Assembly (NCBI RefSeq): GCF_028867935.1
Contig: NZ_JAPQNS010000006.1
Span: 248,001-312,000, forward strand
Source of the DNA: Flavobacterium sp. SUN052
GTDB lineage: Bacteria; Bacteroidota; Bacteroidia; Flavobacteriales; Flavobacteriaceae
Length of the DNA stretch: 64,000 bases
Direction: 5' to 3'
How positions within the stretch are numbered: the first letter of the stretch is position 1; each line of letters begins with the position of its first letter. The position numbers were made by a program, and so were the translations under genes. The notes beneath the pieces are model-generated. The model was not told the DNA's origin. It searched no databases and was given only the letters and a program-made list of their open reading frames with translations. Shown here piece by piece: positions 42,408-52,155 of the stretch.

Positions 42408-44534
42408 TTACAACAACTTATCCGGTGTAATGGGTAATTCACGGACTCGTTTGCCGGTGGCATTGAAAACGGCGTTGGCTACGGCAGCTGCTACGCCCAC
42501 AATGCCGACTTCGCCGATGCCTTTGATACCCATTTTGTTGGCCCGCTGATCGTCTTCCCGGATAAAAATGGCGTCCATTTCGCCAATGTCGAGGTTAGAC
42601 GGAACGTGATAGTCGGCGAAGGAGCGGGTAACGAAATTGCCCAACCGAGGGTCTAAGATGGATTCTTCGGTTAGCGCCATGCCGATGCCCCAGATGTTGC
42701 CGCCAATGATCTGCGAACGGGCCGTTTTGGGGTTCAGAATGGTACCGGCGCCAGTCACCGCCAGAAACCGGTTTACCCGCACCATACCCGTAAACCTGTT
42801 CACGGCGACTTCGGCGAAGTTGGCGTTGAAGCTGTGCGCCGAATACTCCTCAGCACTTTCCAGCGGCTTCGAATCAACTCGGGTCTGAAATTCAGTGAGC
42901 TTTTCGGCCAGCATCATTTGTGAAGCCGTCGGGCGGGCGAAAAACTGTTTACCCGATCTGGCGATCAGTTCGTCGGTGATCTTCTGGCAGGCATCGTTCA
43001 CCGCATTGGCATAACTGGCAGCCCCCACCGACCCTACTGCCCCAGCCGCCGGGGGAAGATCCGAATCACCAAGGATCACTTTCACGTTCTTCAGGGGTAG
43101 ATCCAGCGCATCGGCGGCTGTCTGCGTGAGAATAGTGTAGGTCCCGGTTCCCAGATCGGCAGCGGCCAGCTCAACAATGGCGGTTACGTCGTTGCCTGTC
43201 CGGTTTAGTTTCACAATGGCCGATGTAGGGCGCTGGTGAGCGGGGTACGTTCCGGCCGCAACGCCGTAGCCAATCAGGTAATTGCCCTGCTGGTTCTGCC
43301 GGGGTTCGGCCTTGCGTTTTTCCCATCCAAACGCTTTGGCCCCCGCCCGCAGGCATTCAACCGCTTTCCGCGACGACCAGGGTTTGCCGTTCGACGGGTC
43401 ACGTTCGGGTTCGTTTTTGATGCGGAATTCGATTGGGTCCATTTTCAACTGGTAAGCCAGCTCATCCATCGCCGATTCGAGGGCAAAACTACCCGTCGAT
43501 TTGCCGGGTCCCCGCGTGTAGGTGGGCAAGATCACGTTCATCGGCACCACCCGGTACGTAATCAGCGAGTTGGGCGTGTCGTACATGATCTTCGAGCAGT
43601 CGCCACAAGGCTCAACAAATTCGCTCTTGATGGCCGCGTGCGTCGTGATTTCGTGCGCAAGGGCCGTCAGTTTACCGTCCTGCGTGGCAGCTAGGCTCAC
43701 TTTCTGCAAATTCTGCTGGCGTAATCCCACCGAGTTCACCATCTGCTGCCGGGTTAGCGCCAACTTCACCGGACGGTTTACCTGTTTGGCGGCCACCGCC
43801 GTTAGCACCAGGTTGGCCCATTGACCACCTTTCGAGCCGAATCCACCGCCGATGTATGGCGACACGATACGAACCTGCTCAGGTTTAATATTTAGCGTGT
43901 TAGCCGCCGATGTTTGTGCACCGTTCACAATCTGCGAACTATTGTACAGTGTTACACGGTCGCCGTTCCACTCGGCAATGGTAGCGTGTGGTTCCAGCGG
44001 ATGATGGTGCTCGATCGGCGTGCTATACACCTCCTCCACTTTAATGGCTGCCTGACTAAGTGTGGCTTTGGCATCGCCCCGGATGGCATCGGCCTTCTCT
44101 TTGTCTTTAGGCAGAACGGCGTTGGGAGCCAGCTTTTCGAAATCGACTTTCGGCTCCTTTTTGTCGTACTCTACCTTAACCAGATGCGACGCGTGCCGGG
44201 CCTGCTCAAACGTTTCAGCAACAACGATTCCGATATGTTGCCCAAAAAACTCGACCTCGGCACTTTGCAGCAGTGCACCACCACGAAGGCCCCCATTGAC
44301 ATTTAGCTTTGGGGCATTCTTATGGGTGATTATGGCCAGTACACCGGGCGCTTTCTCGGCAACAGAGGTATCGATGTTTAGAATTGTTCCGGAGGCAATC
44401 GTGCTTTTAAACAGAATCGCGTAGGCCAGATCCTTGACCGGGTAATCCGTCGAATAGGCTGCTTTTCCCGTCACCTTGGCAATCCCGTCGATGCGACTAA
44501 TGGGGGTGCCGGTTAGTTTATTTTTGTTCTGCAT
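42408..44534 (-). CDS. Molybdopterin-binding large subunit, xanthine dehydrogenase family (PaoC/YagR type)
   Basis: A 708-residue subunit that carries the molybdenum cofactor and the active site. Seen: ISRIDGIAKVTGKAAYSTDY at the start, the IGGGFGSKGGQWANL cofactor loop, VGAASYANAVNDA, and the probable catalytic Glu in GIKGIGEVGIVG near residue 680. The short form (about 700-730 aa) and the three-gene order match periplasmic aldehyde oxidoreductases such as E. coli PaoABC, which detoxify aromatic aldehydes. It has no signal of its own, as usual; it would be carried out with the Tat-signal small subunit. Confidence 0.92.
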   Translation of the reverse strand: MQNKNKLTGTPISRIDGIAKVTGKAAYSTDYPVKDLAYAILFKSTIASGTILNIDTSVAEKAPGVLAIITHKNAPKLNVNGGLRGGALLQSAEVEFFGQHIGIVVAETFEQARHASHLVKVEYDKKEPKVDFEKLAPNAVLPKDKEKADAIRGDAKATLSQAAIKVEEVYSTPIEHHHPLEPHATIAEWNGDRVTLYNSSQIVNGAQTSAANTLNIKPEQVRIVSPYIGGGFGSKGGQWANLVLTAVAAKQVNRPVKLALTRQQMVNSVGLRQQNLQKVSLAATQDGKLTALAHEITTHAAIKSEFVEPCGDCSKIMYDTPNSLITYRVVPMNVILPTYTRGPGKSTGSFALESAMDELAYQLKMDPIEFRIKNEPERDPSNGKPWSSRKAVECLRAGAKAFGWEKRKAEPRQNQQGNYLIGYGVAAGTYPAHQRPTSAIVKLNRTGNDVTAIVELAAADLGTGTYTILTQTAADALDLPLKNVKVILGDSDLPPAAGAVGSVGAASYANAVNDACQKITDELIARSGKQFFARPTASQMMLAEKLTEFQTRVDSKPLESAEEYSAHSFNANFAEVAVNRFTGMVRVNRFLAVTGAGTILNPKTARSQIIGGNIWGIGMALTEESILDPRLGNFVTRSFADYHVPSNLDIGEMDAIFIREDDQRANKMGIKGIGEVGIVGVAAAVANAVFNATGKRVRELPITPDKLL

Positions 44535-44554
44535 GAGAAAATAGTCGTTGAGGA

Positions 44555-45562
44555 TCAGGCTTTACCACCGTTCATGGCCGTTTGCAACGCCAGCACAATA
44601 CTGCGGTTGCCCAGTTCTACTTTGAACTTGTTGTGTTCCAGCGGTTTGGCGTTGGCCATTTCGGCATCGGCGGCCAGTTTAAAATTGGCTTCGGTAGCCT
44701 CTTTTCCTACCAGCATCTTCTCTGCTGTTAGGGCCCGCCAGGGTTTGTGAGCCACACCACCCATCGCGATTCGTGCCTGAACAATCTTGTTCCCGCTCAG
44801 CTCCAGGCCAGCAGCAACTGAAATCAGCGCAAAGGCATACGACGCCCGGTCGCGCACTTTGAGGTAGTACGATTTGTCGGCCAGCTTGTTTTTGGGTAGC
44901 TCGATGGCGGTAATCAGTTCGCCATGCGCCAGATTGGTGTCCTGCTCGGGTTTATCGCCGGGTAAGCGGTGGAAGTCGGCAAACGGAATGCTCCGTTCCT
45001 GCCCGCTGGCATTTCTGACCTTCACCACGGCATCCAGTGCTGCCAGCGCAACCGCCATGTCCGACGGATACACGGCCACGCATTTCTCCGACCAGCCAAA
45101 AATCGCGTGCAGTCGGTTGATGCCGCCCAGAGCACCGCAACCAGTTCCGGGTTCGCGTTTGTTACAGGGCATAGCCACCTCATAAAAATACGGGCAGCGG
45201 GTTCGTTGCAGCAGGTTTCCGCCATTGGTGGCCATATTCCGGATTTGCCCGGATGCCCCCGCCAGAATCGCCTGTGTCAGCAGCGGATAGTTTTGGCGAA
45301 TCAGTGGATGATTGGCAGCATCGGTATTTTTTCCGAGCCCGCCAATAGTAACGCCACCCTGATTGGTGCCCGCCGTAATAGACTTGATGTCGGTTAGGCT
45401 CAGGCCCGAAATATCGACGAGTTCAGTGGGCTGCTCAACGTCTTCCTTCATCAAATCCAGCAGGTTGGTACCGCCAGCGAGAAATTTCGCCGTGGGGTTG
45501 CCAGAGATCAGTTTCAGGGCCGAGGCTGGGTCGTTAGCCCGATTGTATGCAAAGGGTCTCAT
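44555..45562 (-). CDS. FAD-binding subunit, xanthine dehydrogenase family (PaoB/YagS type)
   Basis: A 335-residue flavoprotein. FAD loops: FLAGGTNLLDLMK and ATNGGNLLQRTRCPYF. After the latter comes the Cys-containing insert (MPCNKREPGTGCGALGG) that in PaoB-type subunits holds an extra [4Fe-4S] cluster; cysteines at RCPYF, PCNK and GCGAL are present. The C-terminal CO_deh_flav_C domain (KVRDRASYAFALISVAAGLE) is intact. It starts 18 nt after the small-subunit stop and precedes the large subunit by 20 nt, so the operon is tight. Confidence 0.92.
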   Translation of the reverse strand: MRPFAYNRANDPASALKLISGNPTAKFLAGGTNLLDLMKEDVEQPTELVDISGLSLTDIKSITAGTNQGGVTIGGLGKNTDAANHPLIRQNYPLLTQAILAGASGQIRNMATNGGNLLQRTRCPYFYEVAMPCNKREPGTGCGALGGINRLHAIFGWSEKCVAVYPSDMAVALAALDAVVKVRNASGQERSIPFADFHRLPGDKPEQDTNLAHGELITAIELPKNKLADKSYYLKVRDRASYAFALISVAAGLELSGNKIVQARIAMGGVAHKPWRALTAEKMLVGKEATEANFKLAADAEMANAKPLEHNKFKVELGNRSIVLALQTAMNGGKA

Positions 45563-45580
45563 AGACTAGTGGGTAAAGGA

Positions 45581-46378
45581 TTAGGCCGAAAACCGGAAGT
45601 TTTGCTCAACGGGTTTACCGCTCTGAACTTCCTGAATGGCAGCAACAATATTGGGATAGGCTCCGCAGCGGCACAGATTCCCCGACATCCGCTCCCGAAT
45701 TTCCTCGGTCGATAGCTGAAGTGGACCCGCTTTTTTACGAACGTTCTCCGTTACGTAACTGGCGTCGCCGTTTTTGGCTTCATCCAACAGCGCCACCGCC
45801 GAGCAGATCTGACCGGGCGTACAAAAGCCGCACTGGAAACCATCGTGCTTCAGAAAAGCTTCCTGCACCGGATGCAGCCGAACGTTCGCGCCGTTGGTGC
45901 CCTGAGCCAGTCCTTCAATTGTTTTAACGTTTTTGCCTTCGCAACTCGCGGCCAGCGTCAGGCATGATAATACCCGCCGTCCGTCAACAATCACCGTACA
46001 GGCTCCGCACTGGCCGTGGTCACAGCCTTTTTTAGAGCCAGTCAGTTCGAGCCGTTCCCGCAGCGTATCCAGCAGGGTCATTCTCGAATCGACCGTCAAT
46101 TTGCGGGCTGCCCCATTGACTTTGAGCGATATGTTAACGCCGTTTTCGATGGTTGCCGGAGCAAGTTCTGCGGGTGCTGTGCTAATCGGTTTGGTGAATA
46201 GCTGCTCTGCAACAGCTGACTGGGCGGCCAGAATACCCCCGCCCGCTAAGGTCATCAGCTTCAAAAAATGCCGCCGGTTCACGCCTGTATCGAGAATTTC
46301 GTTCAGGTCTTCCGGCATCAGATCTTTAAACAGCTTCTTTTCGTCCTCGGTTAGTTGAGGGGTTTCGTTTTCGTCCAT
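45581..46378 (-). CDS. [2Fe-2S] small subunit with Tat signal (PaoA/YagT type)
   Basis: About 265 residues from the ATG at 46378 (MDENETPQLTEDEKKLF); a TTG nine codons earlier is less likely. A twin-arginine signal NRRHFLKLMTLAGGGILAA follows an unusual 33-residue polar extension. Plant-type ferredoxin cluster Cys are in GCDHGQCGACTV and the second cluster Cys in CGFCTPGQ and GNLCRCGAYP. It passes electrons from the molybdenum centre to FAD, and its signal would export the folded three-subunit enzyme. First gene of the operon. Confidence 0.92.
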   Translation of the reverse strand: MDENETPQLTEDEKKLFKDLMPEDLNEILDTGVNRRHFLKLMTLAGGGILAAQSAVAEQLFTKPISTAPAELAPATIENGVNISLKVNGAARKLTVDSRMTLLDTLRERLELTGSKKGCDHGQCGACTVIVDGRRVLSCLTLAASCEGKNVKTIEGLAQGTNGANVRLHPVQEAFLKHDGFQCGFCTPGQICSAVALLDEAKNGDASYVTENVRKKAGPLQLSTEEIRERMSGNLCRCGAYPNIVAAIQEVQSGKPVEQNFRFSA

Positions 46379-46445
46379 TGGGCAGTTTGTTGGAAATGAG
46401 ATCAATACGCTGTAAATGAGGTACTCATGCTTTTAGCCGACTTTG

Positions 46446-46511
46446 GCCCCCAACCCCCTGAAGGGGGCTCTGTCCGACGTTGAAGTAAGCCCCCTTCAGG
46501 GGGTTGGGGGC
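46446..46511. repeat. 24-bp perfect inverted repeat, G/C-tract type
   Basis: Arms 46446-46469 and 46488-46511 are perfectly complementary with an 18-nt loop; each arm holds a CCCCCTGAAGGGGG palindrome. It lies in the 362-bp divergent gap between the oxidoreductase operon and the SDR gene. The rest of this gap (46512-46740) shows no ORF and no clear promoter. Confidence 0.8.
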
Positions 46512-46740
46512 ATTAATAGTCTACAAGGCTTTTTTAGCTCGTGGGATCGATAAAAAGTAACCGCTCAGTGAGGGCTATTGTTATGGTAACTTATCTGGGA
46601 GTATTGCCTGACTTTATCCCCGTAGAACCGCTCCTAATTAAATAACGAGAACAGCTAACCTTAGCGGTATACAATTAGTTAACTACAATGATATAAGTGA
46701 AAAGAATACTAAAAAGTAGGTTAAAGCAACAAATACAACC

Positions 46741-47748
46741 ATGAATCAGGTAAATCAATTAAGCAGACGCCAGGTTATTGGCGGAATAGGGAGCGGACTG
46801 GCCACTGCAATGGCAACGCCTATACTGGCTGCTTCCCCAACTCAATACACAAATGCGGCCGCTGCGCCGGTTCTCGAAGACCCGACCACTAAATACCCAA
46901 AACCACCCTTTAAAGAGCAGCCGCAACCCTGGCCGGGGCTAGCCAGCAAAATGGACCCCAAACCTGATCATGGCGAAACAAGCTATAAGGGATCGGGTCG
47001 GCTGGCGGGTCGGAAGGCGTTGATTACCGGCGGAGATTCGGGTATGGGTCGGGCGGCTGCCATTGCCTATGCCCGCGAAGGAGCCGACGTAGCCATAAAC
47101 TACCTGCCCGCTGAAGAACCTGATGCCAAAGAGGTGGTTGCACTGATCAAGGCAGCGGGGCGGAAGGCCATTGCGATTCCGGGCGATCTTCGTGATGAAG
47201 CCTTTTGCAAACGGCTGGTCGATGAAGCAGTGAAGGGACTGGGTGGACTGGATATTCTGGTGAGCAATGCCGCCCGACAGCAACAGCGGGAATCTATTCT
47301 GGACCTGACTTCGGCCGATTTTGACGCGACTATGAAGACCAACATTTACGCGCCTTTCTGGATCATCAAAGCCGCTTTACCCCACATGCCAGCGGGTTCG
47401 GCTATCATTGGCACCACTTCTGAACAAGCTTACGACCCGTCGCCCAACCTGTATGACTACGCGCAGACAAAAGCGGCCACGATGAACTTCGTGAAGTCGC
47501 TGGCCAAACAGCTAGGGCCAAAAGGAATTCGGGTGAATGGGGTGGCTCCGGGGCCAATCTGGACGCCGTTGCAGCCCAGCGGGGGCGCTACCCAGGAAAA
47601 ACTAAAAACCTTTGGTGGTGATACCGCCCTGGGACGACCCGGACAACCCGCCGAACTAGCGTCGATCTATGTGCAGTTGGCCGCTAACGATGCCAGTTTC
47701 ACAACAGGGCAAGTGTACGGCGCTTCGGGTGGCAAAGGTCAACCTTGA
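46741..47748 (+). CDS. SDR-family oxidoreductase with Tat-like signal (YghA type)
   Basis: A 335-residue short-chain dehydrogenase. The N-terminus LSRRQVIGGIGSGLATAMAT is a twin-arginine signal, ending near TPILAA. After a Pro-rich linker (KYPKPPFKEQPQPWPG) the NAD(P) motif is TGGDSGMGRA, then SNAARQQ and the catalytic TTSEQAY...YDYAQTKAA set with Tyr and Lys. This extended form matches YghA/glucose-ribitol-dehydrogenase-like SDRs linked to stress or aldehyde reduction, which fits the divergent aldehyde oxidoreductase. Confidence 0.88.
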   Translation: MNQVNQLSRRQVIGGIGSGLATAMATPILAASPTQYTNAAAAPVLEDPTTKYPKPPFKEQPQPWPGLASKMDPKPDHGETSYKGSGRLAGRKALITGGDSGMGRAAAIAYAREGADVAINYLPAEEPDAKEVVALIKAAGRKAIAIPGDLRDEAFCKRLVDEAVKGLGGLDILVSNAARQQQRESILDLTSADFDATMKTNIYAPFWIIKAALPHMPAGSAIIGTTSEQAYDPSPNLYDYAQTKAATMNFVKSLAKQLGPKGIRVNGVAPGPIWTPLQPSGGATQEKLKTFGGDTALGRPGQPAELASIYVQLAANDASFTTGQVYGASGGKGQP

Positions 47749-47777
47749 TCAGTTGCCCCCTACGACATTTTCCTGAA

Positions 47778-47798
47778 CTGTGTTCTTACAGACCGCTT
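47778..47798. repeat. Dispersed repeat copy related to the element in the anti-sigma gene
   Basis: The 21 bp starting CTGTGTTCTTACAGACCG match 10329-10349 at 19 of 21 positions and keep the small inner hairpin (CTGT...ACAG). Only one arm is present here. Confidence 0.6.
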
Positions 47799-47903
47799 GT
47801 GCATCAGCTAGATTTGTCTACCGGACGTGCGGTTTACAATGATGTTATTGCCAGCAGAATAAGGGACAAAATTTTGATAAACACGGTGATATAGAATTGA
47901 TGT

Positions 47904-48067
47904 AGCCCTGTAAGGGCGGCATGTCAATAGAAGAAACCAATTCACATGAGAGCTAAGCCCCGGCGGGGCGATATGTACATGGCAGACCCAGAACATATCG
48001 CCCCGCCGGGGCTCTAACTATAACCGAAGGCGGATTATTTCTATTGACATATCGCCCCGCCGGGGCT
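47904..48067. repeat. Cluster of four REP-like GC-rich palindromic units
   Basis: Three units share ATCGCCCCGCCGGGGCT: 47956-47976 (inverted), 47993-48013 and 48047-48067. A diverged fourth unit is at 47904-47932. The outer units carry ATGTCAATAGAA (47921-47932) and its complement (48039-48050), so the whole block is an inverted arrangement. No transposase of the REP-associated type is in the window. The rest of the 412-bp gap (47749-48160) is empty apart from the copy at 47778. Confidence 0.8.
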
Positions 48068-48160
48068 ACCCAATTAAGCCAATACGCCTTTCCCTGATAG
48101 GTCAATTAAGCAGTCTCGCCTGGTGGCTGAGAATACAGACTACGGGAAGAGCCATTACAC

Positions 48161-48760
48161 CTATGACTGCAACCTGGCCAGCCAGATAGTGAGATTGCCA
48201 CAGCTGGGATCGTCGGTGATGTGGTCAACTACTGAAAATCCCTGTTTTTCCAGCAGGGATTGGTACTCGGCGGTGTCGAGACTGGCATGATAAAGTGGTT
48301 CGTTCTGATAGCTCCCGATGGCTTCGCCGTGCGTGGTGCCGCTGGTGAGCAGCAGGGCAGCGTTGGGGGCTGCATATCGTCGGAACTCGCTGATCATGTG
48401 CCGCTGATCGGCATGGGGCAAGTGGAAAAAGCTATTCCAGACAATCAAACCATCGTAGGTTTTTGGCAACGCCATCGTACGCATATCGGCCACCAGCCAG
48501 GTGTGGTCGGGAAACCGGTTCCGACAGAGGTCGATAAAAGCAGGCGAGGAGTCAACGCCCGTAACGGCGCATCCCTGCCCGATAAGATAACTGGCAATGG
48601 GCTCTCCCATGCCGCAGCCCAGATCAAGGACAGATGCGCCGGATGGCATCAAGTTTATGAACCGGTCGAGCCAGGCCTTCTCCTGAAGGCTTCGGCTTCG
48701 ATCGCGGTCATAGGCTAGTGCATGGCGCTGATATAATCCAATAATCTGGTCTGCGGGCAT
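48161..48760 (-). CDS. Class I SAM-dependent methyltransferase
   Basis: A 199-residue methyltransferase from the ATG at 48760 (MPADQIIGLYQRHALAYDRD). Motif I is ASVLDLGCGMGEPIA, motif II TGVDSSPAFI, and the post-motif region is TYDGLIVWNSFFHLPHADQ. The short helical N-terminus is the substrate cap. The substrate is unknown. It starts 18 nt after the kinase/pyrophosphorylase gene and may modify the sugar nucleotide or a related product, but this is guesswork from position. Confidence 0.87.
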   Translation of the reverse strand: MPADQIIGLYQRHALAYDRDRSRSLQEKAWLDRFINLMPSGASVLDLGCGMGEPIASYLIGQGCAVTGVDSSPAFIDLCRNRFPDHTWLVADMRTMALPKTYDGLIVWNSFFHLPHADQRHMISEFRRYAAPNAALLLTSGTTHGEAIGSYQNEPLYHASLDTAEYQSLLEKQGFSVVDHITDDPSCGNLTIWLARLQS

Positions 48761-48778
48761 GGGGAGCAAGTTGCTGCG

Positions 48779-51700
48779 TTAGGGATTCGCCTGAAACGAA
48801 CACAGGGTAGCCACGTAATCCTTACTACCGTCAGTCACCCAGGCATCCAGTTGGGCCGGATCTTTCAGTTGTTGGCCGCGTAACCGAGGCACCACCACAT
48901 AACCACAGGGAACATCGGCCAGGGCCGACATGTCGCTCCATAGTTTCTCAATTTGGGCAACCGGATAAATGTCTTCCTGCCCGTGTCCCCAGCGATATTT
49001 CACGTCTTTCAGTGTCACGTACGTTGGAATCCGGTGGGCCACGCTTCGTACGGCTTTGGCCAGTTGCGCTTCGTCGCCAGTTTGCAGGTCAGCGCGGGTA
49101 AGCCCGAAGAGTTGCAGCAGTGGATCGATCTGAATCCAGGTTGTGTTGGAGTTGTAATAGCTCAGGTTCAGCTCGTCTTCTTCGCGCGGCTGAGCCAGAC
49201 CTTCCAGTAACCGGATATGGCCATTCACACGCGCCAGTCCACCCCCACGATCCTCGATCCGGCGCGGCACCACTTCAAACGTGAGCGTATTGCCCGACGC
49301 AAGGTGATGACCCAGGGCCGCCGGGTCAACATCGGCGCCGAGCGTGTCAATGTTGTGTAGCATCAACGTCTCGACCTCTGGGTGCTCGTCGAGCAGTTTA
49401 GCCAGCGTGCCGTTTCGGAGCAGGTTCGACACCTCATACCAGTGGCCAAGGGGCGAAAACCGTTGGGCGGCAATGTTATCAACATAGTCGGTCCCTTCCC
49501 CTTTCGACTTCGCCCAGCTAATCATCGACTGGCGAACGGCATCGCGTACCTTTTGCTTGTTCTCATCAAGGGTTTCCTGCGGCATTTCTTCCCACATGAA
49601 CCGCAAATCGCGCTCCATCGGCACAAACCGTTGGCCAATAGAGCGACCCGGCGACAGGTATGTTGGCCCTGCATATCCGAAATTTCCCGTCTGATCGAGC
49701 TTCTTTCGGATAGGCTCATGCGTCATGTAGCTGGTGGCTACCACGTGCGGAATCGCCCTGCCGTATTTCTCGGCCAGTTTCCGCGTTTTGGCCAGGTGAA
49801 TTTCCAGAAAGCTCCGATGCAAACCGTCCAGTTCGACAAATGGGTTGATGGTTTTAATCACACCGGCTCCTTTGGTCCAGCGGCTCCCAACCCCGGCTCC
49901 CAAACTCAACACCGCTACTTTACCCGCCCGGATGGCTGCTTCGCCAACCTGCGCTGATGCGGCAACGGTTTCGAGCGGAACAATATCGCTGGCTTGAACA
50001 TCCTCAATTGTGGTGTCGACCGGTAACCGGTTCCGCGACAGGCCGATACGCCCTTTTTGAATCTCTTCCCGGATTTCTTCGTGCTGGATAAAATCGAAAC
50101 CGTTGTCTTTCTTGATCCGGTCGGCTTTGTCGTTTTCCACGCTTCGGTTACCCTGCGAGGTAGGGTCCGATACCTTAAACAAGTTGCTGACAATGGTGCG
50201 TAGCAACGGATATGCCTGATTGTTCTGCTCGCAATGCGTAGTGAAAAAGTCGATTTCGGCCCGTCGACCATACGGGATAGAGGCCGGTTCTTTTCGCACC
50301 AGTTCTGATACATGAATGCCGTAGTAAGGTTCCGGCATGAGGGCGTCGTTGCCTTCGTGCAGGGTAGCCCAAGTGCCGCGCGGGTTAATACTCCAGTTAT
50401 ACACCACCGGCTCCATGGCAAACGGCAGCGAGTCGGATAACTCGTTTTTGGTTTGCCGGAGAATGTCCAGCACCTGCATTTTGTAGTCCTCGTACTGCGC
50501 CGGATTCACAAACATACCCATACCCCCACCCGACATACCGCCGAGCATCAGGAAGCCGTAGTAGTTGTCGCCAAACTGCTTTTTGGCTTTGGCAATGATC
50601 TGCTCGGTGAAGTAGGTCGATGCCCAGGGGATGATGGTTTTAATGGGGCCCTCCCAGTTCCGGGCGGTGTTGGCTCCCAGCTTCTTTATATCGCCTTCTT
50701 TGATGGCCCCCAGAATATTGTCGAAAATCTGGTTGGTTTGCTGGCGGGCCACCCATTCCTTATCACCCCGGAGGAGGTACTTTTCGGTGACCATTTCCAG
50801 AATCGGCCCTACGTTCGACGCCATGCCGCCGTGCATGAGCACCAGCGAGTTCATGACCTTTTCCTGAATATCGGGATGTACTTCCTCTCCCTGCAACACG
50901 CGGTGACGAGGCAGCAACGTTCCCCGGCTGATGCCGTATTCGGGGTCGCCCTCCTGCGCAAACGTGCCCTGAATGGCTTTGATGCCCGGCCACACCCCGC
51001 CCGAGTCCTGCCAGCCTCCACCCGAGCCGCCAATCCACTCGCCCAGAATAGCGCGGGATGCCACCAGTCGACGTTCGCTTTCTTCCAGGCCGCCTTCCAG
51101 ATTTCGGGTTTGCCCCGTGGCCCGCATTAGCAAGCTGATAATAGACCCCAGCAGGTTGGTCGATACGGCAAAGCGGGAGCCTTTGGGAATATCGTTGACT
51201 TTGGTAACGAGTTCAACACCCATGCCCGGAGCCACAATGCGCGCCAGAATCTCGGCCAGCGACTGGTTGGTGCCTTCAAACGACGGCGGAATCAGGCCTG
51301 AGGCAATTACCCCGGCCTTTACCAGGCTCAGATAATCATTACCAAAATTGAAGAGATCGGCCAAGTCCGTAACGTCTTTCGTTGTGTTCAGATCGACGCT
51401 GGTGAGCCGCAGAACGGGCTCCGAAATAACCCGCACGTAACATTCCAGCGGTGGGCGAATGTCTTTATCACGTCCGAAAACGCCCAGATCAATCGAAATA
51501 TTGATGACGCGGGCACCTTCGGGGTAATCCATTCCCAGAAAGAAAATGTCGGACCAACCGCTGTGTGTCAGGTCCATCCGCACGGATGTTTGCTCGTGCA
51601 GAATGGGGTAAAAAAGCGAATTGTCGGGCCGTTGCAACAGCCTGGACTGAATGTGAATTGGGTGCTCGGTCTGATGCCCCACGCGGAACATCCACTGGTT

Positions 51701-52123
51701 ACCCTTGCTGGAGCGCACGCTTTTCCGTACCTGATCGGCCAGAATCTGAAACGACAACTGATGGTAACTATCGGCCAGGGCGCTAAACAGCGTAGCACTG
51801 GGCCCCTGTTTGTCCAAGTCCTGTAAAAATCGGGCAATGGCCTGCTCGAACCGGCGGTCCAGCAAATCCTCGAAACCAGCGTAGGGTATCTTTCCAATCG
51901 CTGGAGTTTCGGGCGCATCCATCAGCGAAAAGCGAAACCCAGCCGACAGAAACAGAATAGCCCTTACTTTATCGTACAAGTTCGGCGTGGATTTACGGAA
52001 ACCATCCAGCTCACGCAGGGCTTTTAAGAGGTTGCTGGCAGAAAGCGTACGGCTAAGGTCAAAGAAAGATCGATTACGGATAGCGGGATCGGCTGACGTA
52101 ATGGTTTCTATAAAAACATTCAT
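48779..52123 (-). CDS. GHMP sugar kinase / UDP-sugar pyrophosphorylase fusion
   Basis: About 1114 residues from the ATG at 52123 (MNVFIETITSADPAI); a GTG 12 codons upstream lies in the flanking repeat. Residues 1-230 are of unknown type. The middle part has GHMP-kinase motifs: GGSGGGWQDSGG at 365-376, as in fucokinase-like enzymes, and GGMSGGGMGMF at 528-538. The C-terminal 380 residues form a UDPGP-type nucleotidyltransferase: GKVAVLSLGAGVGSRWTKG at 734-752, IKTINPF, and HNIDTLGADVDP. The enzyme would phosphorylate a free sugar at C1 and convert it to UDP-sugar. The sugar cannot be named. Confidence 0.75.
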   Translation of the reverse strand: MNVFIETITSADPAIRNRSFFDLSRTLSASNLLKALRELDGFRKSTPNLYDKVRAILFLSAGFRFSLMDAPETPAIGKIPYAGFEDLLDRRFEQAIARFLQDLDKQGPSATLFSALADSYHQLSFQILADQVRKSVRSSKGNQWMFRVGHQTEHPIHIQSRLLQRPDNSLFYPILHEQTSVRMDLTHSGWSDIFFLGMDYPEGARVINISIDLGVFGRDKDIRPPLECYVRVISEPVLRLTSVDLNTTKDVTDLADLFNFGNDYLSLVKAGVIASGLIPPSFEGTNQSLAEILARIVAPGMGVELVTKVNDIPKGSRFAVSTNLLGSIISLLMRATGQTRNLEGGLEESERRLVASRAILGEWIGGSGGGWQDSGGVWPGIKAIQGTFAQEGDPEYGISRGTLLPRHRVLQGEEVHPDIQEKVMNSLVLMHGGMASNVGPILEMVTEKYLLRGDKEWVARQQTNQIFDNILGAIKEGDIKKLGANTARNWEGPIKTIIPWASTYFTEQIIAKAKKQFGDNYYGFLMLGGMSGGGMGMFVNPAQYEDYKMQVLDILRQTKNELSDSLPFAMEPVVYNWSINPRGTWATLHEGNDALMPEPYYGIHVSELVRKEPASIPYGRRAEIDFFTTHCEQNNQAYPLLRTIVSNLFKVSDPTSQGNRSVENDKADRIKKDNGFDFIQHEEIREEIQKGRIGLSRNRLPVDTTIEDVQASDIVPLETVAASAQVGEAAIRAGKVAVLSLGAGVGSRWTKGAGVIKTINPFVELDGLHRSFLEIHLAKTRKLAEKYGRAIPHVVATSYMTHEPIRKKLDQTGNFGYAGPTYLSPGRSIGQRFVPMERDLRFMWEEMPQETLDENKQKVRDAVRQSMISWAKSKGEGTDYVDNIAAQRFSPLGHWYEVSNLLRNGTLAKLLDEHPEVETLMLHNIDTLGADVDPAALGHHLASGNTLTFEVVPRRIEDRGGGLARVNGHIRLLEGLAQPREEDELNLSYYNSNTTWIQIDPLLQLFGLTRADLQTGDEAQLAKAVRSVAHRIPTYVTLKDVKYRWGHGQEDIYPVAQIEKLWSDMSALADVPCGYVVVPRLRGQQLKDPAQLDAWVTDGSKDYVATLCSFQANP

Positions 52124-52155
52124 GTTGTCTTTTTTATAAAACTGTCTAAAACACC

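Noticed and set aside
47904..48067. Possible CRISPR array
   Set aside because: Units alternate in orientation, spacing is irregular and each unit is a GC-rich palindrome; this is a REP-type cluster.
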